A stretch of 31,922 nt of DNA from HGM11525 sp036307445. GTDB taxonomy: Bacteria > Bacillota > Clostridia > UBA1381. Shown here one piece after another: positions 23,036-31,165 of the stretch. A model generated the notes under the pieces. The model saw only the letters and a list, made by a program, of their open reading frames with translations. It searched no databases and was not told the origin of the DNA. The translations under genes and the position numbers were made by a program. Location: NCBI GenBank assembly GCA_036307445.1, contig JAXJXP010000036.1:1-31922 (forward strand), written 5' to 3'. The stretch's first letter is position 1; each line of letters begins with the position of its first letter.

Positions 23036-23521
23036 ATGTCTATGCCCGAGGATATTGTAAAGGTACAGCTTGACGAGCTATGGCCTGTTATGGCAGAGCA
23101 GATAGCATCAGGCGGAAGTGTGCGTTTTTCGCCCAAGGGTACAAGTATGCTCCCTATGCTTCGCCAGAATATCGATTCTGTTGTACTCGTAAAAGCAACT
23201 CGCAAATTAGAAAAATATGACCTTCCCCTATACAGACGCGAAAACGGTCAGTTTGTTCTGCACAGAGTAGTAGACGTAAAAGAAGACAGCTATACTATGT
23301 GCGGCGATAATCAGTATCTCTACGAACAGGGCATCAAAGATGAACAGATTCTTGCAATAATGGAAGGCTTTTACCGTGGCGATACCTATGTGAACAGCAC
23401 CGACAAAAAATACCGCTCATATTGTAAAAAGCAGGTAGCAAAGCAGTACATCCGTGGTGTTTTGCACAAAGTAAAACACAAAATAGGAAACATATTAAGA
23501 TTTTTAAGATTATACAAATAA
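23036..23521 (+). CDS. S24/S26-family signal-peptidase-like protein, no membrane anchor
   Basis: The 161-aa protein has the box B-type FSPKGTSMLPML with the presumed nucleophile Ser37, LYRRENGQFVLHRVVDV with His76 at the position used by Ser/His (SipW/Sec11 ER-type) signal peptidases in place of Lys, and CGDNQ (the conserved G-D box). It lacks the N-terminal TM anchor normal for signal peptidase I; the C-terminus (about 130-161) is strongly basic and could bind membrane peripherally. The start may be at 23036 or at the Met two codons later. The substrate is unknown. Divergent from a two-component system and likely under its control. Confidence 0.8.
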   Translation: MSMPEDIVKVQLDELWPVMAEQIASGGSVRFSPKGTSMLPMLRQNIDSVVLVKATRKLEKYDLPLYRRENGQFVLHRVVDVKEDSYTMCGDNQYLYEQGIKDEQILAIMEGFYRGDTYVNSTDKKYRSYCKKQVAKQYIRGVLHKVKHKIGNILRFLRLYK

Positions 23522-23545
23522 AAGGCTGAAACCAGCCTTTTTTTT
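23521..23545. terminator. Terminator between the convergent peptidase and nrdG genes
   Basis: The stem AAAGGCTG/CAGCCTTT (23521-23528 with 23533-23540) is followed by a T run (23538-23545) on the right. On the left strand the hairpin is followed by TTTTATTT, so it can work in both directions. It touches the stop codons of both convergent genes. Confidence 0.88.
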
Positions 23546-24053
23546 ATTTATCAATTTCAGATAATACCGCTTTGCCCTCTTTAAGACTTTCGGGCACATT
23601 CAGTATTCTTTGATTTTTTGAGCCTTTAAAGTTCAGTTCTATACTTCTCTCCTTGAGTACAAATTTGCCGTCTACAAGCAAGTCGAGCTTATTTAAAAGC
23701 TCAAGCCAACCATTTTCTTCATTTGCACCTTTTATAAGCTCCTCAAATGTATAGCCTGTGTATGCCATTACATTAAGTCCCGAGTCCTTAGCCGCATCTG
23801 CAATGAGTGCAAGCGGTTTTGCCTGCAAAAACGGCTCTCCGCCCGATAATGTTACACCGTCCAAAAGAGGATTTGATTTCATCTTGTCGATAATAGTGTC
23901 GGTATCCTCATCATACCCGCCGTTTATATCGTGGGAGTTGGGGTTATGACATCCCTCGCAGTTATGGTAGCAGCCTTGTGTAAATACCGCAAACCTTAGT
24001 CCCGGGCCGTCAACTATTGAATCATCTGCAAGTCCAAAAAGCCTTATATTCAT
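23544..24053 (-). CDS. nrdG: Anaerobic ribonucleotide reductase activating protein
   Basis: The 169-aa radical SAM enzyme makes the glycyl radical on class III reductase NrdD, which produces dNTPs without oxygen. It shows the N-terminal DSIVDGPGLRFAVFTQGC, the 4Fe-4S motif CYHNCEGC (CxxxCxxC), SAM-binding TLSGGEPF and the usual end FKGSKNQRILNV. The length is typical. nrdD is not in the window; here nrdG is the last gene of the obgE-mltG-rsmA unit, 2 nt after rsmA. Confidence 0.95.
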   Translation of the reverse strand: MNIRLFGLADDSIVDGPGLRFAVFTQGCYHNCEGCHNPNSHDINGGYDEDTDTIIDKMKSNPLLDGVTLSGGEPFLQAKPLALIADAAKDSGLNVMAYTGYTFEELIKGANEENGWLELLNKLDLLVDGKFVLKERSIELNFKGSKNQRILNVPESLKEGKAVLSEIDK

Positions 24054-24055
24054 TA

Positions 24056-24916
24056 TTATATGGCACCTCGTTTTACTTTGTAAATTTCGTCTGCAATTTT
24101 GGCAAAATCCTCAAGCGAAAGTGTTTCACCACGCACCGTTTCAGAAAAACCGCATTTCTTTATTATATCATTTATTGTCTGTTTATCAATTCCCAGTCCT
24201 CCGGAGAGTCCGTTTGCAAGAGTTTTTCTTCTCTGTCCGAAAGACGCTCTTATAACCTTAAATAAAAGCTCCTCATCCTCTACCTTTACTCTTGGCTCAT
24301 CGAGCATTTTGAGTCTTAAAACCGCCGAATCAACCTTTGGCGGCGGATAAAAGCTACCAGCAGGAACTGTGCAGATAATTTCAGGCTCAGCAAAATACTG
24401 ACAGTAAAGGCTTATCGCCCCTACGTCCCTGCTTTTCTTTGCCGCAATTCGCTCTGCAACTTCCTTTTGTACCATAAACACCATATTATTGACAGGCAAT
24501 CGAAGCTCTAAAAGTCTTGTAATAATCGGTGTTGTGATATAGTACGGGAGATTTGCAGCAATGCTAATTTTATTGTCACCGAACTTCTCTCTAAGCAGTT
24601 CTTTTATATCCGTTTTAAGTATATCCTGAAGTACAACCTCTACATTATCAAACTCGGCAAGCGTCTCGCTAAGTACAGGCAGAAGTCTGTCGTCAACCTC
24701 AACTGCTACAACCTTTTTCCCCGTTTGTGCCAAAGCATAAGTAAGCACACCAAAACCGGGGCCTATTTCAAGGACGCCACTTTCAATTTCTGCCGCCTCA
24801 ACCGTTTCCTCTAAAACTCTGCTGTCGGTCAAAAAATTCTGCCCAAGTCCCTTTTTGAAAACAAAACCATAACGTGAGGATATATCTTTAATTGTCTTTA
24901 CTGATGTTAAATCCAT
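24056..24916 (-). CDS. rsmA: 16S rRNA dimethyladenosine transferase RsmA (KsgA)
   Basis: The 286-aa SAM methyltransferase dimethylates the two adjacent adenosines near the 3' end of 16S rRNA in late 30S assembly. It shows GLGQNFLTDSRVLEETVEA, motif I VLEIGPGFGVLTYALA, motif IV NLPYYITTPIITRLLE, QKEVAERI and FYPPPKVDSAVLRL, followed by the small C-terminal helical domain. AAAGGA stands 9 nt before the ATG. It lies 20 nt after mltG. Confidence 0.96.
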   Translation of the reverse strand: MDLTSVKTIKDISSRYGFVFKKGLGQNFLTDSRVLEETVEAAEIESGVLEIGPGFGVLTYALAQTGKKVVAVEVDDRLLPVLSETLAEFDNVEVVLQDILKTDIKELLREKFGDNKISIAANLPYYITTPIITRLLELRLPVNNMVFMVQKEVAERIAAKKSRDVGAISLYCQYFAEPEIICTVPAGSFYPPPKVDSAVLRLKMLDEPRVKVEDEELLFKVIRASFGQRRKTLANGLSGGLGIDKQTINDIIKKCGFSETVRGETLSLEDFAKIADEIYKVKRGAI

Positions 24917-24936
24917 TTACGCTAATCCTTTCAATA

Positions 24937-26001
24937 TCAGTTAGCTGCGTTTTTATGTTCGTCAAAGTTTTCGGTAAAAATATGACTTCCGTCAGACTTC
25001 GATGAATCTACACGGTAGTAATAATAATTGTGCTTGTCCGGTCTTGCAGCAGCTTCGATTGCCTTGATTCCCGGCGAGCATATAGGACCTGCCGGAAGAC
25101 CTGTATATTTGTATGTGTTATAGGGAGAGTCCACCTCCAAATCCCTGTAAAGAACTCTGTCAACATTATACATTCCGTCAGAAATTGCATATACAACACT
25201 AGCATCTATCTGCAATCTCATTCCCTTTTTAATTCTGTTTTCAATCACACCTGCAATAATCGTTTGCTCCGATTTTACCTTCGCCTCACGTTCAACCAAC
25301 GATGCAAGAGTTATTGTACGGTACAAATCACTGCTGCTTATTCCTGCCTTATTTATCTGTCTGCCAAACTCTGCAAGCATCATATTAATTATTTCTTCAG
25401 CCGTCATATCCTTGGAAAACTCATATGTTGACGGGAATAAATACCCTTGCAGACGGTATTTTATGCTGTCATCAGTCGGAATACTTCTCAAAAAGTCATA
25501 ATCATAATCTGCTTCAACCGCCTTATATAGTTCGTCAGCACTTGAAAGTCCCGAATCTACCAGTCTTTCTATAATACGTTCAAGTGAAAAGCCCTCCGGA
25601 ATAGTAACCGTTACTGCATTTTTGCGTGTTCCGCCCTTTGCAAGTATTTTGATAATTTCATTATGACTGATACCACGCTCAATCTCATACATACCAAAAC
25701 GAAGGCTGTTGGCATATTCCGATTTGCTAAGGTCTTTTAAGAAACGTCTTGTACTGTTTATAAGTCCGTTTTCCTCAAGGGTTTTTGCAATCACAGTTGC
25801 CGTACTGCCCTCTTTTACTTCTATTTCAACAACCGTGCCGTCTTTTGGTATTCTGTTTGATAAATTGTTTCCAACTATGCCTAAAATCACTGCAAGAACA
25901 AGTATTACAATAAAAGTAATACTTCTTCTCCTTTTCCTTCTCATTCTCTCTTCGCGTCTTTTCCGTATCAACTGTGCATCAATCACATTTTCGTTTTCCA
26001 T
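24937..26001 (-). CDS. mltG: Endolytic murein transglycosylase MltG
   Basis: The 354-aa protein cuts nascent peptidoglycan strands in the membrane and sets glycan length. It has a basic cytoplasmic N-terminus (about 10-27), one TM helix (about 28-44), a LysM-like subdomain (about 57-125) and the YceG catalytic domain with LQGYLFPSTYEF, TLASLVEREA (catalytic Glu, position 237), LQIDASVVYA and the end block SPYNTYKYTGLPAGPICSPG. It starts 13 nt after obgE. In B. subtilis the homologue yrrL neighbours yrrM (trmR) and trhP; here it is in another operon. Confidence 0.96.
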   Translation of the reverse strand: MENENVIDAQLIRKRREERMRRKRRRSITFIVILVLAVILGIVGNNLSNRIPKDGTVVEIEVKEGSTATVIAKTLEENGLINSTRRFLKDLSKSEYANSLRFGMYEIERGISHNEIIKILAKGGTRKNAVTVTIPEGFSLERIIERLVDSGLSSADELYKAVEADYDYDFLRSIPTDDSIKYRLQGYLFPSTYEFSKDMTAEEIINMMLAEFGRQINKAGISSSDLYRTITLASLVEREAKVKSEQTIIAGVIENRIKKGMRLQIDASVVYAISDGMYNVDRVLYRDLEVDSPYNTYKYTGLPAGPICSPGIKAIEAAARPDKHNYYYYRVDSSKSDGSHIFTENFDEHKNAAN

Positions 26002-26014
26002 ATCTGTTCACTCC

Positions 26015-27295
26015 TTAGAGTACAAACTCAAATTCAAGGTCGCCAATTCTGACTAAATCGTCTTCTTTTATACCCGCTTCCAAAAGTGCATCAATCACAC
26101 CTCTTGTACGAAGCGCTCTCTGGAAGAACTGCAAGCTTTCCTCATCCGAGAAGTTTACACTGCCGCCGACAGCCTCAATCCAGCTACCCGTAATTACATA
26201 TACTCCATCCTCTTTTGTGATTTCAAAGCCCCTGTCATTAAGGTCGATAACCGCAGTTTCCTCCAAGTCAAGCTCCGGCTCAAATACCTTAACCGGCGGC
26301 AACTTGGAAAGCTCAGCATATGCGTATTTCATAAGCTCGGTTACACCCTTGCCTGTTGCTGCAGATATCTCAAACACCTTGTAGCCACGTTCCTTCATTT
26401 CTGCAAGAAAGCTTTCATAAACCTCTTTGTCCTGAATTATATCCGTCTTGTTCGCTGCAACAATCTGCGGACGGTTTTCAAGCTCCAAGTCATATCTTGA
26501 AAGCTCGCTGTTTATAATATCAAAATCCTCAACAGGATTTCTACCCTCAATTGATGATACGTCAACAACGTGAATTAGAAGTCTTGTTCTCTCGATATGT
26601 CTTAAAAATTCGTGTCCCAAGCCGACGCCCTCACTTGCACCCTCAATAATTCCCGGAATATCCGCAAGCACAAAGCTCATACCCTCACCCATATCAACCA
26701 CGCCGAGATTGGGGGTAAGGGTTGTAAAGTGATAGTTAGCAATCTTTGGCTCTGCCTTGGTGGTTGCTGCAAGAAGAGCGGACTTTCCCACATTAGGAAA
26801 TCCTACCAGACCAACGTCTGCTATCATCTTAAGCTCAAGCATAACCTCACGTTCAATGCCCTTTTGACCATTTTTTGCAAAGTTGGGGGCTTGTCTTGTT
26901 GATGTGGAAAAATGCGAATTTCCCCATCCGCCGTTACCGCCCTTTAGTATAACATAATCCTTGTCAATCTCAGAAATATCAGCTACTACCTTTCCGCTTT
27001 CAATATCTCTTACAAGCGTACCTACGGGAACAGATAGAATAATATCCTCGCCGTTTCTGCCCTTGCAGTGCTTCCCCGAGCCGTCGCCGCCGTTTTGTGC
27101 AAAGTATTTTCTTTTGAATTTGTAGTCGGCAAGTGTGTTTACGCCAGCTTCTGCACGCATAATTACACTTCCGCCCTTGCCGCCGTCGCCGCCGTCAGGA
27201 CCGCCTGCCGCAATGTACTTTTCACGGCGGAAGGATATCGAGCCGTTACCGCCATTTCCTGCCTTGATTAAAATTTTCGCTTTATCTGTAAACAT
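26015..27295 (-). CDS. obgE: Obg-family ribosome-assembly GTPase
   Basis: The 426-aa protein has the glycine-rich Obg fold (about 1-157; KAGNGGNGSISFRREKY, GGPDGGDGGKGG), the G domain (about 158-330; G1 GFPNVGKSALL, switch FTTLTPNLG, G3 DIPGIIEGASEG, G4 NKTD) and a C-terminal OCT domain (about 345-426), as in B. subtilis Obg. It acts in 50S assembly and links (p)ppGpp to growth. The frame is open upstream, but MFTDKAKI at 27293-27295 with TGGAG 7 nt before is the family start. First gene of an obgE-mltG-rsmA-nrdG operon. Confidence 0.96.
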   Translation of the reverse strand: MFTDKAKILIKAGNGGNGSISFRREKYIAAGGPDGGDGGKGGSVIMRAEAGVNTLADYKFKRKYFAQNGGDGSGKHCKGRNGEDIILSVPVGTLVRDIESGKVVADISEIDKDYVILKGGNGGWGNSHFSTSTRQAPNFAKNGQKGIEREVMLELKMIADVGLVGFPNVGKSALLAATTKAEPKIANYHFTTLTPNLGVVDMGEGMSFVLADIPGIIEGASEGVGLGHEFLRHIERTRLLIHVVDVSSIEGRNPVEDFDIINSELSRYDLELENRPQIVAANKTDIIQDKEVYESFLAEMKERGYKVFEISAATGKGVTELMKYAYAELSKLPPVKVFEPELDLEETAVIDLNDRGFEITKEDGVYVITGSWIEAVGGSVNFSDEESLQFFQRALRTRGVIDALLEAGIKEDDLVRIGDLEFEFVL

Positions 27296-27326
27296 ATTTT
27301 TTCTCCATTTGTAGTTTATTACACCA

Positions 27327-27355
27327 ATAATACCACAAAATTCCTTTCTTTGCAA
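27327..27355 (-). promoter_or_regulatory. obgE operon promoter (ACTTGCA type)
   Basis: On the leftward strand TTGCAA (27350-27355) and TATTAT (27327-27332) have a 17-nt spacer ending TGTGG. AC precedes the -35 box, as at rpsT, rimP and pheS. It is back-to-back with the pheS promoter about 40 bp away. Confidence 0.83.
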
Positions 27356-27395
27356 GTATATGAGTATTCTTTCCCTATAAAATTCAAAAAAACAC

Positions 27396-27424
27396 TTGCA
27401 ATTACTAATATAATGTGGTAAAAT
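27396..27424 (+). promoter_or_regulatory. pheST promoter (ACTTGCA type)
   Basis: TTGCAA (27396-27401) and TAAAAT (27419-27424) have a 17-nt spacer ending TGTGG. An A run plus ACAC precedes the -35 box. Transcription would start near 27431, just before the T-box leader. Confidence 0.84.
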
Positions 27425-27430
27425 ATTACG

Positions 27431-27700
27431 GAAATTAAAATAAAGGCTATGAAGAAAGCAAGTAGCGCATACAACCCAGAAGAGAGTAGCGGTCGTCGGC
27501 TGTGAGCCGCTGCGGAAAGTATATGCTGTGAAATTTCCTTTCGGAGCTGTATCGGTGAAGCGAAAAAGTGTGTAGTCGATAACGCAAACGGCGGTGCGTA
27601 AGTCCGTCAGAAAGCTAAAGTGCCTGCTTATTTAGCAGGAATTTGGGTGGTACCGCGGAGTATATGCTTCGTCCCTTTCACAAGGGATGAAGCTTTTTTT
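27431..27700 (+). ncRNA. T-box leader of pheST (tRNA-Phe sensing riboswitch)
   Basis: The leader has a Stem I with GAAAG/CTTTC at the base (27454-27458 with 27538-27542), the loop-E AGTA (27461-27464) and GAA pairing, and a GCGCATAC/GTATATGC stem (27465-27472 with 27519-27526). A Phe specifier follows in GAAATTTCC (TTT 27534-27536 or TTC 27535-27537, both Phe). The antiterminator has the T-box sequence GGGTGGTACCGCG (about 27645-27657), whose TGGT pairs with the ACCA end of tRNA-Phe. A 12-bp terminator hairpin at 27666-27693 is followed by seven T. Uncharged tRNA-Phe would favour antitermination and pheST expression. Confidence 0.95.
27666..27700 (+). terminator. Regulated terminator of the pheST T-box
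   Basis: GCTTCGTCCCTT pairs with AAGGGATGAAGC (27666-27677 with 27682-27693), with one G-U pair, followed by T27694-T27700. It is mutually exclusive with the antiterminator that contains the T-box sequence just upstream. Confidence 0.93.
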
Positions 27701-27739
27701 ATCCCGAAAATATCTAACATATTAAAGGAGGAGTTTTAA

Positions 27740-28759
27740 TTGAAAAACAAGCTTGCACAAATCAAAGAAGATGTTTTAGCTCATCTTGCAGAAGCAAAAG
27801 AGCTTGACGCACTTGAAAACATTCGTATCAAATATCTCGGCAAAAAGGGAGAGCTTACAGCCGTATTAAAGGGTATGGGCGGACTCTCTAGCGAGGAAAG
27901 GCCAGTTATCGGTGCTTTGGCAAATGAAATCCGTTCGCTTCTGGAGCAGGAAATCGATTCTAAAAAGGCGGAGCTTCTAAAAAAGGAAACGGAAGAACGT
28001 CTTAAAAAGGAAGTTATCGACGTTACTATGCCGGGCAAGGTACAGCCAAAGGGAAATCTTCATCCTTTAACACAGGTTTTAGACGACATTAAAGACATCG
28101 CAATAGGTATGGGCTTCGAGATTGCAGAAGGACCTGAAGTAGAGCTTGACTATTACAACTTTGAGGCTCTTAACATACCCAAGGACCATCCTGCAAGAGA
28201 CACTCAGGATACCTTCTATGTAAGCGACAATGTTGTTTTAAGAACACAGACATCTCCTATGCAGATTCGTGTTATGGAGAACAAAAAGCCACCTATCAGA
28301 ATTATTGCACCGGGCAGAGTTTACCGCTCTGATGCAGTTGATGCAACACATTCACCGGTATTCCATCAGATAGAGGGCTTGGTTGTTGACAAGGGCATCA
28401 CAATGGCTGACCTTAAGGGTACTTTGGATGCATTTATCAAGGCACTCTACGGCAAAGAAACACGTGTACGTTTTCGTCCGCATCACTTCCCCTTTACCGA
28501 GCCTTCGGCAGAGATGGACATTTCCTGCTACGTTTGCGGGGGCGAGGGCTGCAGAGTATGTAAGGGCGAGGGCTGGATTGAAATTCTCGGCTGCGGTATG
28601 GTTCATCCCAAGGTGCTTAAGACCTGCGGCATTGACCCCGAGGTTTATTCAGGCTTTGCGTTCGGTTTCGGTTTGGAAAGAGTTGGAATGGGAAGATATG
28701 ACATTGACGACCTGCGTCTTTTCTTCGAGAATGACACAAGGTTCTTAAAGCAGTTCTAA
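27740..28759 (+). CDS. pheS: Phenylalanyl-tRNA synthetase alpha subunit
   Basis: The 339-aa catalytic subunit of the alpha2-beta2 class II enzyme charges tRNA-Phe. An N-terminal coiled coil (about 1-85) is followed by the catalytic core: motif 2 RVYRSDAVDATHSPVFHQIEG, the CxxCGGxGCxxCKGxGW segment (about 246-262) seen in many PheS, and motif 3 GFGLERVGMGRYDIDDLR. The start codon is TTG (27740-27742), supported by AAGGAGGAG at the proper distance and by the family N-terminus KNKLAQIKEDVLAHL; no ATG fits. pheT follows 14 nt later. Confidence 0.97.
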   Translation: MKNKLAQIKEDVLAHLAEAKELDALENIRIKYLGKKGELTAVLKGMGGLSSEERPVIGALANEIRSLLEQEIDSKKAELLKKETEERLKKEVIDVTMPGKVQPKGNLHPLTQVLDDIKDIAIGMGFEIAEGPEVELDYYNFEALNIPKDHPARDTQDTFYVSDNVVLRTQTSPMQIRVMENKKPPIRIIAPGRVYRSDAVDATHSPVFHQIEGLVVDKGITMADLKGTLDAFIKALYGKETRVRFRPHHFPFTEPSAEMDISCYVCGGEGCRVCKGEGWIEILGCGMVHPKVLKTCGIDPEVYSGFAFGFGLERVGMGRYDIDDLRLFFENDTRFLKQF

Positions 28760-28773
28760 GGAGGGTTTTTGCG

Positions 28774-31152
28774 ATGAAAGTACCAATGAGTTGGTTTAAC
28801 GATTATACAGATATTAAGGGTATTTCACCCAAGGAATATAACAGCGCACTTACTATGTCAGGCTCTAAGGTTGAGGGAATTGAATTTCTCGGCAAGGACT
28901 TGGACAGGGTGGTTGCAGGTAAGATTGAAAGTGTCACACCGCATCCCGACTCAGATCATCTTGTAATTTGTATGGTAAATGTCGGAGATGAGGTTTTACA
29001 AATTGTAACAGGTGCTCCCAATGTAAAAGAGGGACAGATTGTTCCCGTTGCACTTGACGGCTCTACACTCCCCGGTAATGTACACATCAAAAAGGGCAAA
29101 TTAAGAGGTGTCGAGTCAAACGGTATGCTTTGCTCACACGACGAAATGGGTATTACAGTATCCGACCTCGGCTACGAGCCTGAATACGGAATACTTATTC
29201 TCCCCGAAGACACCGAAATCGGCATTGAAATGCGTGATTATTTTGGTCTTAACGAGGACGTTGTTGAGTTTGAAATCACATCCAACCGCCCCGACTGCTT
29301 TAGTGTAATAGGTCTTGCAAGAGAAACGGCGGTAACCTTTGATAAGTCGTTTAATGTGCCTAAACCCACCTTTACCGAGAACAGCGAAAACATCAACAAC
29401 TACATCTCTGTTGAGGTTAAAAATCCCGATAAGTGTCTTCGTTACAGTGCAAGAATGGTCAAGAACGTAAAAATCGGTCCCAGCCCTAAATGGCTTGCCT
29501 CAAGACTTCGTGCTTGCGGAGTGCGTTCAATCAACAATATAGTAGATATTACAAACTATCTCCTTTTGGAATACGGTCAGCCTATGCACGCATTTGATTT
29601 AAGAGATCTTAAGGGAAACAAAATTATCGTGAGAAATGCTGAGGATAGCGAAACAATCAAGACCTTGGACGAGCAGGACAGAGTTTTATTCTCAAATGAC
29701 CTTGTAATTGCAGACGGCGAAAGAGCAGTTGCTATTGCAGGCGTTATGGGCGGTTTCAATTCAGAGGTTAAAGAGGATACTACATGCGTTGTATTTGAGT
29801 CTGCAACCTTTGACGGAGCAAGTGTAAGACAGACTGCTCAGCGTGCAGGTCTTAGAACCGAGGCATCTTCACGTTATGAAAAGGGTCTTGATGCAAACAA
29901 TACTGTACCTGCATTGGAGCGTGCCTGCCAGCTTGTCGAAATGCTTGGTTGCGGCGAAGTAGTAGGCGGAATGATTGACGTTGTAGGCAACATCAAGCCA
30001 CTCGTAACCCTAAATCTCCGTCCCGAAAAGATTAATGCATTCTTAGGAACAGATATTCCCACCGCCGATATGATTTCTACACTTACAAAGCTTGGCTTTG
30101 AAGTCGACGAAAAGGCAATGACCGTAACTGCCCCCTCTTTCCGTCCCGACATCGAGGCAGAAGCAGACGTTGCAGAGGAAGTGGCACGTTTTTATGGCTA
30201 TGACAAGATACCGACTACACTTCTTTCGGGCGAGGCTACCGTTGGTGGTAAAACTCCTTTGCAGAAGCTAAGAGACAGAATTAACCGTTCTCTTATCGGT
30301 TCAGGTATGAATGAGATTTATACCTACACCTTCACCTCTCCCTCTTGCTTTGATAAGATTCGTATTCCCGAGGACAGTGAGCTTCGCAATACAGTAAAGA
30401 TTACTAATCCCTTAGGCGAAGACACATCTATAATGAGAACAACAACTATCGCTTCTATGCTGGACATTCTTTCATATAATTTCAGCCACAGAAACGAAAA
30501 TGTACGTCTGTTTGAAATTGGCAAGATTTATCTTCCCAAGGGCGACATTCTCCCCGAAGAGCCTGAAAAGCTTACAATGGGAATATACGGCGACTGTGAT
30601 TTCTTCACATTAAAGGGCATTGTAGAAAAATTATTTGCAACGCTTGGCATCAATGATGCAGAATTTTCCGCCGAAACCGCAAATCCCACCTTCCACCCCG
30701 GAAGATGTGCTGCACTTTCAATCGGCGGAAGTTACTTAGGTGTACTTGGCGAAATCCATCCTGATGTACTCTCCACATACGAGATTGATACTCCCTGCTA
30801 TGTGGCGGAGCTTGACCTTGCTACAATCTTTGCCCAGTCAGGCAATACCACCAAGTATAAGCAGCTACCACGTTTCCCTGCAGCACAAAGAGATATCGCA
30901 CTTTTGGTTGATAAGACTGTTGCAGTTGCAGACCTCGAAAAGACTATTAAAAAGGCGGCAGGAAGCATCTTAGACTCTATTAAGCTGTTTGACGTTTACG
31001 AAGGTGCTCAAATTCCTGAGGGCAAAAAGAGTGTAGCATATGCTATCTTCTTCCGCGCACCCGACCGCAGTCTTACAAACGAAGAAATCAGCAAGGTATT
31101 TACCAAGATTACCAAAGACCTTGAGTTCAAAAACGGCGCAGTTTTGAGATAA
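28774..31152 (+). CDS. pheT: Phenylalanyl-tRNA synthetase beta subunit
   Basis: The 792-aa subunit has the bacterial domain order: an N-terminal EMAP-II-like tRNA-binding domain (about 40-150; HPDSDHLVICMVNVG), the B3/B4 editing domain (about 210-390; RLRACGVRSINNIVDITNYLLLE-type block, GQPMHAFD), B5 (about 405-475), the catalytic-like core (about 490-680) and the C-terminal FDX-ACB anticodon-binding domain (about 700-792; QLPRFPAAQRDIALLVD). The length is normal. AGGAGG precedes the ATG. Confidence 0.97.
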   Translation: MKVPMSWFNDYTDIKGISPKEYNSALTMSGSKVEGIEFLGKDLDRVVAGKIESVTPHPDSDHLVICMVNVGDEVLQIVTGAPNVKEGQIVPVALDGSTLPGNVHIKKGKLRGVESNGMLCSHDEMGITVSDLGYEPEYGILILPEDTEIGIEMRDYFGLNEDVVEFEITSNRPDCFSVIGLARETAVTFDKSFNVPKPTFTENSENINNYISVEVKNPDKCLRYSARMVKNVKIGPSPKWLASRLRACGVRSINNIVDITNYLLLEYGQPMHAFDLRDLKGNKIIVRNAEDSETIKTLDEQDRVLFSNDLVIADGERAVAIAGVMGGFNSEVKEDTTCVVFESATFDGASVRQTAQRAGLRTEASSRYEKGLDANNTVPALERACQLVEMLGCGEVVGGMIDVVGNIKPLVTLNLRPEKINAFLGTDIPTADMISTLTKLGFEVDEKAMTVTAPSFRPDIEAEADVAEEVARFYGYDKIPTTLLSGEATVGGKTPLQKLRDRINRSLIGSGMNEIYTYTFTSPSCFDKIRIPEDSELRNTVKITNPLGEDTSIMRTTTIASMLDILSYNFSHRNENVRLFEIGKIYLPKGDILPEEPEKLTMGIYGDCDFFTLKGIVEKLFATLGINDAEFSAETANPTFHPGRCAALSIGGSYLGVLGEIHPDVLSTYEIDTPCYVAELDLATIFAQSGNTTKYKQLPRFPAAQRDIALLVDKTVAVADLEKTIKKAAGSILDSIKLFDVYEGAQIPEGKKSVAYAIFFRAPDRSLTNEEISKVFTKITKDLEFKNGAVLR

Positions 31153-31165
31153 GCGAGGAGCAAAA

